64,000 nucleotides of DNA from contig NZ_VJZS01000011.1 of the NCBI RefSeq assembly GCF_007097385.1, positions 1-64,000 of the forward strand, written 5' to 3'. Shown here in pieces: positions 26,206 through 34,395 of this stretch; position 1 is the stretch's first letter, and every line of letters begins with the position of its first letter. The DNA is from Flavobacterium sp. ZT3R18 (GTDB lineage Bacteria > Bacteroidota > Bacteroidia > Flavobacteriales > Flavobacteriaceae). The position numbers and the translations under genes are program-made. Under the pieces are notes generated by a model. It saw only the letters and a program-made list of their open reading frames with translations. It did no database searches and was not told the DNA's origin.

Positions 26206-26532
26206 ATGATAGCAAAATATGATTTCCCAAATCACGTAAAGGGTGATACTACAAAAAATAAACAAATAACATTCGGGATTGATTTTACAGGTGCAAAAGT
26301 TGAATTACAATTTAAATCACAAATCAATTCAAAATCTTCTTTTTCTTGGTCAACAATTGACAACAGTATATTAATAACGGATGCAATAAATGGTAAAATA
26401 ACATTAATCCCAAAGGTAATTGATGTTGCACCATCAACATATTTTTATGATTGTCAAGTTACATTAAGTGATGGAACAATAACAACTTACTTTGGTGGTG
26501 AAATGATAATTGAACAAGATATAACCAACTAA
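26206..26532 (+). CDS. Phage baseplate/fibre-associated protein (BppU-like N-terminal fold)
   Basis: 108 residues, beta-rich. IDFTGAKVELQFKSQ, followed by a NGKITLIPKV strand and YDCQVTLSDGTITTYFGGEMII, resembles the immunoglobulin-like N-terminal domain of phage upper-baseplate proteins and similar domains ahead of fibres. It lies 3 bp before the collagen-like fibre gene and could be its attachment subunit. The resemblance is by pattern only. Confidence 0.6.
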   Translation: MIAKYDFPNHVKGDTTKNKQITFGIDFTGAKVELQFKSQINSKSSFSWSTIDNSILITDAINGKITLIPKVIDVAPSTYFYDCQVTLSDGTITTYFGGEMIIEQDITN

Positions 26533-26535
26533 TAA

Positions 26536-29079
26536 ATGATACAAATAAATGAAAACAACCAAATTGTTAATATAACAGTTAGTGGTGAAAATGAAAACAT
26601 AATTATTGATTTAGTTGAAAATGTTAATCAAGTTAATATTGAAATTGCTGATATTGGGGTACAAGGTCTTAAAGGTGATACTGGTGCAAAGGGTGAACAA
26701 GGTTTAAGTGGTGCAACTGGTCAACAGGGTATTCAAGGTCTTAAAGGTGATACTGGTCAAACTGGGTTGCAAGGAATACAGGGTACTAAAGGTGATACTG
26801 GTGCAAAGGGTGAACAAGGTTTGATTGGTTTGAAAGGTGAAGCTGGTAATGATGGATTGCAAGGAATTCAAGGAATACAGGGTATTCAAGGTTTCAGTGG
26901 TGCAACTGGTGCTAAAGGTGATACAGGTAATGATGGAGTACAAGGCTTAAGCGGTCAAACTGGTCTACAGGGTATTCAAGGTCTTAAAGGTGATACTGGT
27001 TTACAAGGAATACAGGGTATTCAAGGATTTAGCGGTTCAACTGGTCAAACGGGCTTGCAAGGTATCCAAGGTCTAAGTGGTTCAACTGGTGCTAAAGGAG
27101 ATACAGGCGCACAAGGAATACAGGGTATTCAAGGTTTAACAGGTCTAAGCGGTGCAACTGGTCAAACTGGATTACAAGGTCTTAAAGGTGATGTTGGTAA
27201 CAATCCATATATAACAGGGGGTACACATTCAGCTGGTACATCTGTATTCACAAATAATACAGGTGGTACATTTAGTGTAACTGGTTATAGTACTGGTGGT
27301 GGTAGTTCATCACCAATTGAAGTAGTAAATATTTCAAATTTATACTCAACAGCATTAAATGCTGGTAATAGTAATAGTGCTATTACTTATTCAAATTTAT
27401 TTGGTTATTATGCAGGTGATGGTGCAACTGGGTCAAACAACTCTAATTTCTTTGGTCAAAATGCAGGTTCTTTTGGTTCAACTAATTGTCCTTATTCAAA
27501 CTTTTTTGGGTATCAAGCTGGTGCTAGTTCAGCTAATTTATATAATTCAAATTGTTTTGGTAGAAGTGCTGGTTCGAGTGCTGGCAATTCATATTACGCA
27601 AATTTTATTGGTGATACTGCTGGTAGACAGGCAAGTAATTCATCATATTCAGTCTTTCTTGGTAGTGCTGCTGGTGATTCAGCGTCTAATTCATCAAGTT
27701 CAATTTTTATTGGTAGAAATGCTGGTGGTAGTGGTCAAGGTATTGCTAATTCAATTTTAATTGGTTATCGAGCTGGTTATAACCCTAATTTTGGTACTAA
27801 TACTATTGGGAGTAATAATATTATTATTGGTACAAACATTTCATTACCAAATGCCCAAGCTAATAGTATTAACATTGGTGGTGTTTTATTCGGTACTGGA
27901 ACCTATTCAAACACTTCGACAGACCCATCAATAACTGGTCAAACAAATGGTAGAATTGGTGTAAACAAAGTACAACCATCAACAGCATTACACATTTTTA
28001 GTGAAGCTGCAAATGATTCTGGTTTAAGGCTTGAAAGATTAACATCAGCATCACCAAGTTCAACAGGTCAAGCAATCGGTGTTGATGTTAATGGAAAAGT
28101 TGTTACAATAACATCTGGTGGTGGTACGGGTTCAACTTCACCATCTGGAAGTGATACACAAATTCAATTTAATAACGCTGGTGCATTTGGTGCAAATAGT
28201 GGTTTAACTTGGTCTAACACAAATCAAATACTTGGATTAAATGGAGCAAATCCAGAAATTTTAATTAATCAATCTACAACCGACCCATCAACACCATCAA
28301 CTGGAAAAATGGGTATTTATACAAAAAAAGTTGGTGGTAAATTATCAATAAAAACAATTGATGATACAGGTGTAAATAATATTATTCAAAATTCATTTTT
28401 CGATACTAATATATGTATGTGGCAAAATACAAATACAAACGTTGGTTTATGGACTGGCACGGTTGGAGCTAATGCGGGAACATTTTCACTTGGATTGCCA
28501 ACAACTACAAATGTATATACATCGATGAAAAGAAGTAGATATGCAAATATAGTAACAACAACTAATCAAGTTTTAGGACAAAGAAATACAGAAGCTATGT
28601 ATTTTAGAGGTGGTGCAACTGGTATTGGTGGTTTCTTTTTTGGGGCAAGATTTGGTTTTGATACTTGGACAAATGGAAGTCGTTTTTTTGGTGGTATGCA
28701 TACAGCAACAACCGTTATAACAGCAAATCCATCACTATTAGCAAATACAATTGGTTTTGGTGTTGATGATAGTGATAACGGTCTTATTTCATTTATAAGT
28801 CGTGATGCAACAACATTAACTAAAGTAAGTACTGGGTTAACTATTGTGAATAACAAAGGTTATGACGTATATATGTATGCAGCACCTAATGCTTCAAGTG
28901 TTAGTTGGTCAATTAAAGATTTAAATACAGGGACAGAAGTAACAGGAACAGCAACAACAAATTTACCAGTTAATACAACAATGTTAACTGCTGGTGTACT
29001 TGCAAGTAATGGAGCATTAACACCAGTTACATCAACAAATTTAGGTATAAACAAAATTTATATTGAAACAAAATATTAA
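26536..29079 (+). CDS. Collagen-like phage tail fibre
   Basis: 847 residues. After a 40-residue beta N-terminus, residues 42-225 are Gly-X-Y repeats (GLKGDTGAKGEQGLSGATG type) that should form a collagen-like triple helix. Residues 270-430 are about twelve repeats of 14-17 residues with the core SNFFGxxAG, resembling the head repeats of trimeric adhesins. A linker with PSTALHIFSEA and TGQAIGVDVNG leads to a C-terminal jelly-roll-like domain (about 600-847), probably the receptor-binding tip. Trimeric architecture is inferred. The DNA of the collagen part is itself highly repetitive and may change length by recombination. A late-type promoter and a terminator follow. Confidence 0.85.
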   Translation: MIQINENNQIVNITVSGENENIIIDLVENVNQVNIEIADIGVQGLKGDTGAKGEQGLSGATGQQGIQGLKGDTGQTGLQGIQGTKGDTGAKGEQGLIGLKGEAGNDGLQGIQGIQGIQGFSGATGAKGDTGNDGVQGLSGQTGLQGIQGLKGDTGLQGIQGIQGFSGSTGQTGLQGIQGLSGSTGAKGDTGAQGIQGIQGLTGLSGATGQTGLQGLKGDVGNNPYITGGTHSAGTSVFTNNTGGTFSVTGYSTGGGSSSPIEVVNISNLYSTALNAGNSNSAITYSNLFGYYAGDGATGSNNSNFFGQNAGSFGSTNCPYSNFFGYQAGASSANLYNSNCFGRSAGSSAGNSYYANFIGDTAGRQASNSSYSVFLGSAAGDSASNSSSSIFIGRNAGGSGQGIANSILIGYRAGYNPNFGTNTIGSNNIIIGTNISLPNAQANSINIGGVLFGTGTYSNTSTDPSITGQTNGRIGVNKVQPSTALHIFSEAANDSGLRLERLTSASPSSTGQAIGVDVNGKVVTITSGGGTGSTSPSGSDTQIQFNNAGAFGANSGLTWSNTNQILGLNGANPEILINQSTTDPSTPSTGKMGIYTKKVGGKLSIKTIDDTGVNNIIQNSFFDTNICMWQNTNTNVGLWTGTVGANAGTFSLGLPTTTNVYTSMKRSRYANIVTTTNQVLGQRNTEAMYFRGGATGIGGFFFGARFGFDTWTNGSRFFGGMHTATTVITANPSLLANTIGFGVDDSDNGLISFISRDATTLTKVSTGLTIVNNKGYDVYMYAAPNASSVSWSIKDLNTGTEVTGTATTNLPVNTTMLTAGVLASNGALTPVTSTNLGINKIYIETKY

Positions 29080-29087
29080 AATTTAAT

Positions 29088-29116
29088 TTTACAAAATAAA
29101 CATATACAAGTACTAT
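29088..29116 (+). promoter_or_regulatory. Degenerate phage late-type promoter upstream of a terminator
   Basis: TTTACA at 29088 and TACTAT at 29111 are 17 bp apart. The next feature is a terminator at 29173, so any transcript would be about 80 nt and non-coding. Confidence 0.4.
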
Positions 29117-29172
29117 TATATTAAATAAATCACTCAAATTTTTATTTTGTTTTTTCATAATTATTATTAATT

Positions 29173-29200
29173 AAAGCCAGCCCACAAGCTGGCTTTTTTT
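29173..29200 (+). terminator. Terminator after the collagen-like fibre gene
   Basis: AAAGCCAGC (29173-29181) and GCTGGCTTT (29188-29196) form a perfect 9-bp stem followed by T7. Confidence 0.85.
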
Positions 29201-29231
29201 ATTTCTATCCCTAACAATAATTAGGTAGTAC

Positions 29232-29259
29232 TTTACATCTTATCAATATATGGTACTAT
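29232..29259 (+). promoter_or_regulatory. Possible promoter of the capsid gene unit
   Basis: TTTACA at 29232 and TACTAT at 29254 (16 bp apart), just after the fibre terminator. If used, transcription would begin near 29266, favouring the ATG at 29268 for the next gene. Confidence 0.4.
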
Positions 29260-30566
29260 TCATTTATATGATAGGTACAATACACGTAACGGGAGAAATA
29301 GGAGTTGATACAACATTACTTGATGTAATCAAACAAGTTAAAGCACAATCAACAAGTGAATCATTTTTAGTTAAGATAGATTCAGTAGGTGGTTATGTTG
29401 ATGCTGGAAATGATATTTACAATTATTTAAAAAATTTAAGTGTTCCAGTTACAACTTATACAACCAAAGCTTACAGCATTGCTAGTGTAATCTTTATGGC
29501 TGGTGATACTCGAATAATTCCAGAAGGTTGTGAAGGTGCTTTAATGATACACTTACCTTGGATGGAAGCAGTAGGTGATTATTCAACTTTAAATGAATAC
29601 TTATCTGAATTAAAAGCAACAGAAGATTCACTTGTTAAATTTTATAGTGAAGCAATCCAAATTGATAAAGAAACAATTCACTCACTACTTAAGAGTGAAA
29701 CATATTTAAACGCAACACAAGCCCTTGATTTGGGTTTTGCAACAACACTTCAAGTTGCACAAAAAGCGGTTGCAAGATTACACAATAACAAAGTAGATAA
29801 AGAAGAAAGTTTAATGAATAAACTAAATAAAAAAATTGATGCCTTAATGAATATGGTATCTGGAAAATTAAACATTAAAGCTGAATTAATCCTTCAAGAT
29901 GCAACAGGTGTTGAACTTGTTTTTGCTGATTTAGAAGCAACAGAAGTTGCAAGTGTTGATGCAAAAGTAATGGTTGATGGTAAACCAGCAGAAGGTGAGT
30001 TTTTAATGCCAGATGGTTCAACAATTACGGCTGTTAAAGGTATCGTAACTGAAATTGCACCAGCAGAAGTTGAAACACCAGCAGAAGAACTAACAGATGT
30101 ACCAGTTGAACCAAATGCAAAGGCTGAAATGGTTAAACAAATTGGAAAGTATGAAATGGAAGTAATCAACACAACATTTGAACTTGGTGAAGTAATGAAA
30201 TACACTTATGATTCAGTTGATTATGCTGTTAGTGCAAACGAATATGAACTTGCTGATGGTAGAAGTGTTGTAACAGATGCTGATGGTGTAATTGTAGAAG
30301 TTAAAGAAGTATCAACACCAGCAGAAGCACCAGTTGAAGATGTGCCAGTTGAAAACAATTCAGAAGTTGAAAAAATGCTTGAAGTAATTGAAGCAATGGC
30401 AGCTAAACAAGTTGAAATCGAAAACAAATATTTAGCACTTGCAAAAAGTGTTGGAAGTGATTTTAAAAGTGAACAAAAAGAAAACAAAACAAATGTGAAA
30501 GCATCTTTTGATAATATGTCTGAAAATAGAGCATATCAAATCTTAAACGCAAACAGATTAAAATAA
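29250..30566 (+). CDS. Phage head maturation protease (ClpP/S14-like) with C-terminal scaffold region
   Basis: 438 residues. Residues 8-160 form a ClpP-type serine protease: the IDSVGG turn, catalytic S76 in TTKAYSIASVIFMAG and H101 in LMIHLPW. Such proteases trim the scaffold and capsid during head assembly. Residues 180-438 are acidic, rich in Ala, Glu, Val and Pro, with repeated beta-like blocks and a coiled C-terminal segment (VEIENKYLALAKS), as expected for a fused scaffolding region. A second ATG at 29268 is an equally good start. The capsid gene follows after 58 bp. Confidence 0.85.
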   Translation: MVLFIYMIGTIHVTGEIGVDTTLLDVIKQVKAQSTSESFLVKIDSVGGYVDAGNDIYNYLKNLSVPVTTYTTKAYSIASVIFMAGDTRIIPEGCEGALMIHLPWMEAVGDYSTLNEYLSELKATEDSLVKFYSEAIQIDKETIHSLLKSETYLNATQALDLGFATTLQVAQKAVARLHNNKVDKEESLMNKLNKKIDALMNMVSGKLNIKAELILQDATGVELVFADLEATEVASVDAKVMVDGKPAEGEFLMPDGSTITAVKGIVTEIAPAEVETPAEELTDVPVEPNAKAEMVKQIGKYEMEVINTTFELGEVMKYTYDSVDYAVSANEYELADGRSVVTDADGVIVEVKEVSTPAEAPVEDVPVENNSEVEKMLEVIEAMAAKQVEIENKYLALAKSVGSDFKSEQKENKTNVKASFDNMSENRAYQILNANRLK

Positions 30567-30624
30567 CAATTAAATAAAATAAGCGGACAACAACCCGCAA
30601 AAGAAAAAAAATATAAATAAACAA

Positions 30625-31548
30625 ATGGCTGGATATAATGTATCAGCGTTAACAGATTTCGTTAACGAACAAAACCAAGAAATTTTAAGAGCTTCTATTT
30701 TCGAAAGCAAAACTTTAGAATTATTTAAAAATAACATTCAAGTTGGAATTAAACATTCTGAGGCGTTAAACTTAATGGATATTAATCCAATGATTGCTGA
30801 TGATAGTACTGGTTCAGCAGTTGATACAGGTGGAGAGGTTGTATTTACTCAAAGAATTTTAACGGTTGCACCTTCTTGTACTAGACTCTTCTTAGACCCA
30901 AAAGTCTTAACTAACAAGTGGATGAACACAAAAATGACAGCTGGTTCGGCTGATACTGATTTAGTGTTTGAAACTGAAATAATGGATGAAATCACAAAGA
31001 AATTAGCTGCTAAAAATGAAACAGCTTTATGGCAAGGTGATACAGCGTCTGGAAATCCAGACCTAAACCGTTTTGATGGTTATAACAAAATAATTGATAG
31101 TGCTACTGGTGTAACTATTGTTACAGCTGCAACTTTTACAGTTGCAAATGCAATGACTAATATTGATGCACTTTATGCTGCTATTCCAACAAGTATATTA
31201 AATAAAGAAGATATGGGAATCTTTATGTCTTGGGATTATTTTAGATACTATACAACTGCATTGCGTGCAGCTAACTTATTCCATTATGGTGTAGATGCTG
31301 TTAACGGTGAATTGGTTGTGCCTGGAACTAATGTAAAAATTTATGCTTTAAATGGTTTAAATGGTTCAAAACGTGTACACGCTGGTAGAATTCCTAATTA
31401 TAGAATTGGTACAGATTTACTTACTGATGCTGATAATGCATCAGCTGTATATCTTGATACAATTGAAAAAGTTAAAATCAAAGTTGCATACAAATTAGGT
31501 GTACAGGTTGCAAGACCAAATGAATTAATTGTATTAAAAATATCTTAA
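30625..31548 (+). CDS. Major capsid protein (HK97-fold candidate)
   Basis: 307 residues directly after the maturation protease. The N-terminus is helical (SALTDFVNEQNQEILRASIF), followed by beta/alpha content typical of HK97-like coat proteins, including DTGGEVVFTQRILTVAP, the helix EIMDEITKKLAAKNETALWQGD, and a C-terminal AYKLGVQVARPNELIVLKIS strand. The product has no signal or membrane part. Assignment rests on position, length and this pattern, not on a catalytic motif. A hairpin without a T-tract lies between it and the next gene and may set relative mRNA stability. Confidence 0.75.
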   Translation: MAGYNVSALTDFVNEQNQEILRASIFESKTLELFKNNIQVGIKHSEALNLMDINPMIADDSTGSAVDTGGEVVFTQRILTVAPSCTRLFLDPKVLTNKWMNTKMTAGSADTDLVFETEIMDEITKKLAAKNETALWQGDTASGNPDLNRFDGYNKIIDSATGVTIVTAATFTVANAMTNIDALYAAIPTSILNKEDMGIFMSWDYFRYYTTALRAANLFHYGVDAVNGELVVPGTNVKIYALNGLNGSKRVHAGRIPNYRIGTDLLTDADNASAVYLDTIEKVKIKVAYKLGVQVARPNELIVLKIS

Positions 31549-31575
31549 TCATAATAGATAAAAATATTAAGTAAT

Positions 31576-31594
31576 GGGTGTTGTAATAAACACC
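31576..31594 (+). other. Hairpin between capsid and tail tube genes
   Basis: GGGTGTT and AACACCC enclose a short loop. No T-run follows, so it is more likely an RNA-stabilising or processing hairpin than a terminator. Confidence 0.4.
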
Positions 31595-31641
31595 CAAAGC
31601 TTTAAAAAAATAACATAAAAGAAAAAAATATATAATATAAT

Positions 31642-32226
31642 ATGGCAGATTTATGTAATCGCTTATCAGCAAACATTAGTTATGATTGTACAACTGCACA
31701 CCGTGCAATTGGTGGTCTTGATGGTGGTAAAGCGGTATTAATCAATAAAAGTGATATTGACTTAACAGCACTTACACAATCGGGTGCAACAGTAACCAAT
31801 TTAACTCTTAAAAGCGGGTCAAAAGGTTATGAAATCGGTTGGATTAAACAATTAGGTAACACAGCAACTGAATTTAGTGTAAATGATGGATTAGATACTT
31901 TCAATCATTCATTTGCTTGTAGAGTTTTTGGACAATCAGCAACAGATGCTGAAAGAATTAAAGAATTATCAAGTGGTGAATTTGTATTAGTAGTAGCAAC
32001 AAAATTTGCTGGTGCTGGTAATGTAGATAAATACAAAGTTTTTGGAATTGAAAACGGATTAAGAATGTCAGAAGGTTCAGCAAGTTCACTTGAAAATGAT
32101 GGTTCATTCTTATTTAAAATTGGAAGTGTTGAAAACTTCGGTGAAACATATCCATTCAACGTTTATTTAGAAGGTACTTATGCAGCAAGTAAAACAAAAT
32201 ATGACGCTTTGTTTTTAGGAGCGTAA
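31642..32226 (+). CDS. Phage structural protein, tail tube candidate
   Basis: 194 residues, beta-rich. It begins MADLCNRLSANISYDCTTAHRAIGGLDGGKAVLINKSDID and ends FNVYLEGTYAASKTKYDALFLGA. This length, beta content and place after the capsid fit a tail tube (major tail protein) of Bacteroidota phages. It is followed by a promoter overlapping a terminator, so it ends its transcription unit, as expected for a highly expressed structural gene. A head decoration protein is the alternative. Confidence 0.55.
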   Translation: MADLCNRLSANISYDCTTAHRAIGGLDGGKAVLINKSDIDLTALTQSGATVTNLTLKSGSKGYEIGWIKQLGNTATEFSVNDGLDTFNHSFACRVFGQSATDAERIKELSSGEFVLVVATKFAGAGNVDKYKVFGIENGLRMSEGSASSLENDGSFLFKIGSVENFGETYPFNVYLEGTYAASKTKYDALFLGA

Positions 32227-32230
32227 CAAC

Positions 32231-32259
32231 TTTACAAAAGTAGATTAAAATAGTATAAT
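32231..32259 (+). promoter_or_regulatory. Phage late-type promoter (TTTACA-N17-TATAAT)
   Basis: TTTACAAA at 32231 and TAGTATAATT at 32251, hexamers 17 bp apart. The predicted start (about 32266) falls inside the left arm of the following terminator. Confidence 0.7.
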
Positions 32260-32260
32260 T

Positions 32261-32298
32261 AAAAGGTAGATAGATATAAAAGCTATCTACCTTTTTTT
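32261..32298 (+). terminator. Terminator overlapping the transcription start of the next unit
   Basis: AAAAGGTAGATAG (32261-32273) pairs with CTATCTACCTTTT (32283-32295), followed by T-rich DNA. Confidence 0.85.
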
Positions 32299-32316
32299 AT
32301 TTAAAAAGACAAAAAT

Positions 32317-32733
32317 ATGAATATAGATAGATTAAAAGAATTACTTCAAATACCATTCGATGAACTTTCAAGTAATGCAAAATTAAAGAATGAAGTGACT
32401 GATTTTTACAAAGTAGTTTTCAATGTAAAAGTATGTACAAGCTGTAAAGATAAATTTTCAGAATACTACAAAAAGTTAATTGATAGTGGTATCACAAAAG
32501 ATGTTGAAGTGTTAGATAATGAAATTGCAAATAATTTCAAATTAAGAAATGATTTAGGAGTATCAAAAATAACATTTGATAATGGTCAATTTATTAGCCA
32601 AAACGAATGTGATGATGATGTTGCAATTGGCTTTTTACAAGCTAATCCAAACAGAATATCAATGTTTGAAAAATATCCAGAAAATTGGAAAGAATTGATT
32701 GAAAATAACGAAACAGAAAATGAATATGAATAA
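32317..32733 (+). CDS. Phage protein of unknown function upstream of portal
   Basis: 138 residues. It is helical, with a CTSCKDKFSEYYKKLI pair of cysteines at about 39-42 and a C-terminal IGFLQANPNRISMFEKYPENW segment. Its TGA/TAA region overlaps the portal start by one base (ATGA-type coupling), so it is probably made together with the portal. It has no recognised domain; the tail end resembles short proteins that often accompany portal genes in Bacteroidota phages. Confidence 0.6.
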   Translation: MNIDRLKELLQIPFDELSSNAKLKNEVTDFYKVVFNVKVCTSCKDKFSEYYKKLIDSGITKDVEVLDNEIANNFKLRNDLGVSKITFDNGQFISQNECDDDVAIGFLQANPNRISMFEKYPENWKELIENNETENEYE

Positions 32734-33881
32734 TGAAAATAAAGTTAGTTGATGTTGATAATAGATTATCGATAAAATACAATACTGTAGATGGAATATT
32801 CAACTGGGGTTTAGATAACTGTTATCCACAATTAGTTAAATCGTTAATTAATTCATCAGTAACAGCAAAACAATGTGTTGATTTAAATGCAAAATACATA
32901 TACGGTAAAGGTTTTGAATTTACTCAAAATGTACCAGATAAAAATACTCTTATAATCAACAAAAAAGGTCTTAATGTTAATCAATTACTAAGAATTGTAT
33001 CAAGGGAATTTAGCGAGCAAAACAACATCTTTTTACACATCAATTTTAATGCACTTTATGAAGTAACTAGTGTTGATTTAATCACAAGTGAAGATGGAAG
33101 AATTGGTAAAGCTGATTCAACTGGTTACGCTGGTAAGTATATAGTGTATGACAACTGGGATAAATCAAAAGGTAAAAAGATTGAAAAAAAGGACTTTAAT
33201 ATAATTGATAAATTCAATCCAAATCCTAAAGTAATTGAATCACAAGTTGAATTTTCTGGTGGTTGGAACAAGTACAAAGGGCAAATATTACACATTACAG
33301 CTGATTTTAATGAATTGTATTCTTTAAGTGATGTTGATAGTGTTCTTTATGATGCTGATTCTGAATTTCAAGCTGCATTATTTAAAAATAGTGGTTTACG
33401 TAAAGGATTTTTTGGTGCAAAATTATTTGTAACAAAACCATTTCAAAATGATAGTGAAAGACGAGATTTTGAAGCTACAATCAAAGATTTAAAAGGTTCA
33501 GAAAATTCAAGTGGTGTTTTGCTTTTAGAAGCAAATCTTGAAAGTGATAATCTAGCTGAACACATACTTATTCAAAACATTGATTCAAATATTGATGATA
33601 AAAAGTTTGAAAGTACTGAACAATCAACAGCAAAAAATATTCGTAAAGCTTTTGGTGTTCCTTCAATCTTAATTGAAGATTCAGATAACAGCATTTTTGG
33701 TAATAGCGGTGAATTATTGATTCAAGCTAAACAAATGCATTGGGAAAATAAAGAAGAAGAAAGAAATATCATTACTGATGCTTTCCAATTATTGTTTTCA
33801 AAATTCCATCAACCAATCAACCCTTCAAATGATTGGACAATAACACCGATAATTCAAAAACAGCAACCGATAAATGAATAA
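32733..33881 (+). CDS. Phage portal protein
   Basis: 382 residues. The pattern is that of compact portal proteins: an N-terminal NWGLDNCYPQLVKSLINSS and CVDLNAKYIYGKGF, a central beta domain ending in KGQILHITADF, and the conserved C-terminal helix bundle NIRKAFGVPSILIED..NSIFGNSGELLIQAKQMHWENKEEERNIITDAF. Portals form a dodecameric ring through which DNA enters the head. It overlaps both neighbours by a few bases. Unusually, it lies downstream of capsid and tail tube, and the terminase genes come another 3.8 kb later. Confidence 0.85.
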   Translation: MKIKLVDVDNRLSIKYNTVDGIFNWGLDNCYPQLVKSLINSSVTAKQCVDLNAKYIYGKGFEFTQNVPDKNTLIINKKGLNVNQLLRIVSREFSEQNNIFLHINFNALYEVTSVDLITSEDGRIGKADSTGYAGKYIVYDNWDKSKGKKIEKKDFNIIDKFNPNPKVIESQVEFSGGWNKYKGQILHITADFNELYSLSDVDSVLYDADSEFQAALFKNSGLRKGFFGAKLFVTKPFQNDSERRDFEATIKDLKGSENSSGVLLLEANLESDNLAEHILIQNIDSNIDDKKFESTEQSTAKNIRKAFGVPSILIEDSDNSIFGNSGELLIQAKQMHWENKEEERNIITDAFQLLFSKFHQPINPSNDWTITPIIQKQQPINE

Positions 33882-34395
33882 TATATTAACACCAACACAA
33901 TTACAAGCTTATAAAGATATTGGTAATAAGATTGATGAAAAAAAGATTAATCCAATTATTGAACAAGCCCAAATAACTGAATTAAAAGTAAATTTAGGTG
34001 ATAGGTTTTATTTTGATTTGTTAAACAACTTAACCAATCCAACCTATCAACCTTTGTTAGATGGTTGTGATTTCAATTACTTCGGTGTTAACTATCATCA
34101 AGACGGAATTAAAGCACTTTTAAGTGATTATTTTATGTCTAAGTATGTACTACAAATCAATACCAATTTTACACCATTTGGAGCGACTACAAAGACACCA
34201 CAAGATGGTGAAATAGCTGATAGAAATTCACTTAAAGATATAAGTACACAGCAATTACAACTTGCTGGAGCAAGATGGGAAATAATCAAGATGTATTTGA
34301 ATGTAAGTACATCAACATTCCCAAATTGGCATAATAACGTATATGGTTCAGATTCAACTGATGTTGAAAGAACATTTAGATTTAGAAAAATTTAA
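33874..34395 (+). CDS. Head-tail connector/adaptor protein candidate
   Basis: 173 residues, mostly helical: LTPTQLQAYKDIGNKIDEKKINPIIEQAQITELKVNLG followed by LLDG..YFGVNYHQDGIKALLSDYFMSKY. This all-helical build and the place straight after the portal are those of gp6-like adaptors, which form the ring between portal and tail. It overlaps the portal by 8 bp and the fibre gene by one base, so translation is coupled along the unit. Assigned by position and fold pattern. Confidence 0.65.
   Translation: MNNILTPTQLQAYKDIGNKIDEKKINPIIEQAQITELKVNLGDRFYFDLLNNLTNPTYQPLLDGCDFNYFGVNYHQDGIKALLSDYFMSKYVLQINTNFTPFGATTKTPQDGEIADRNSLKDISTQQLQLAGARWEIIKMYLNVSTSTFPNWHNNVYGSDSTDVERTFRFRKI

Noticed and set aside
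26704-26943. Minus-strand frame within the collagen-like repeats
   Set aside because: Repeats on one strand create long open shadows on the other; the collagen reading is clearly the real one.
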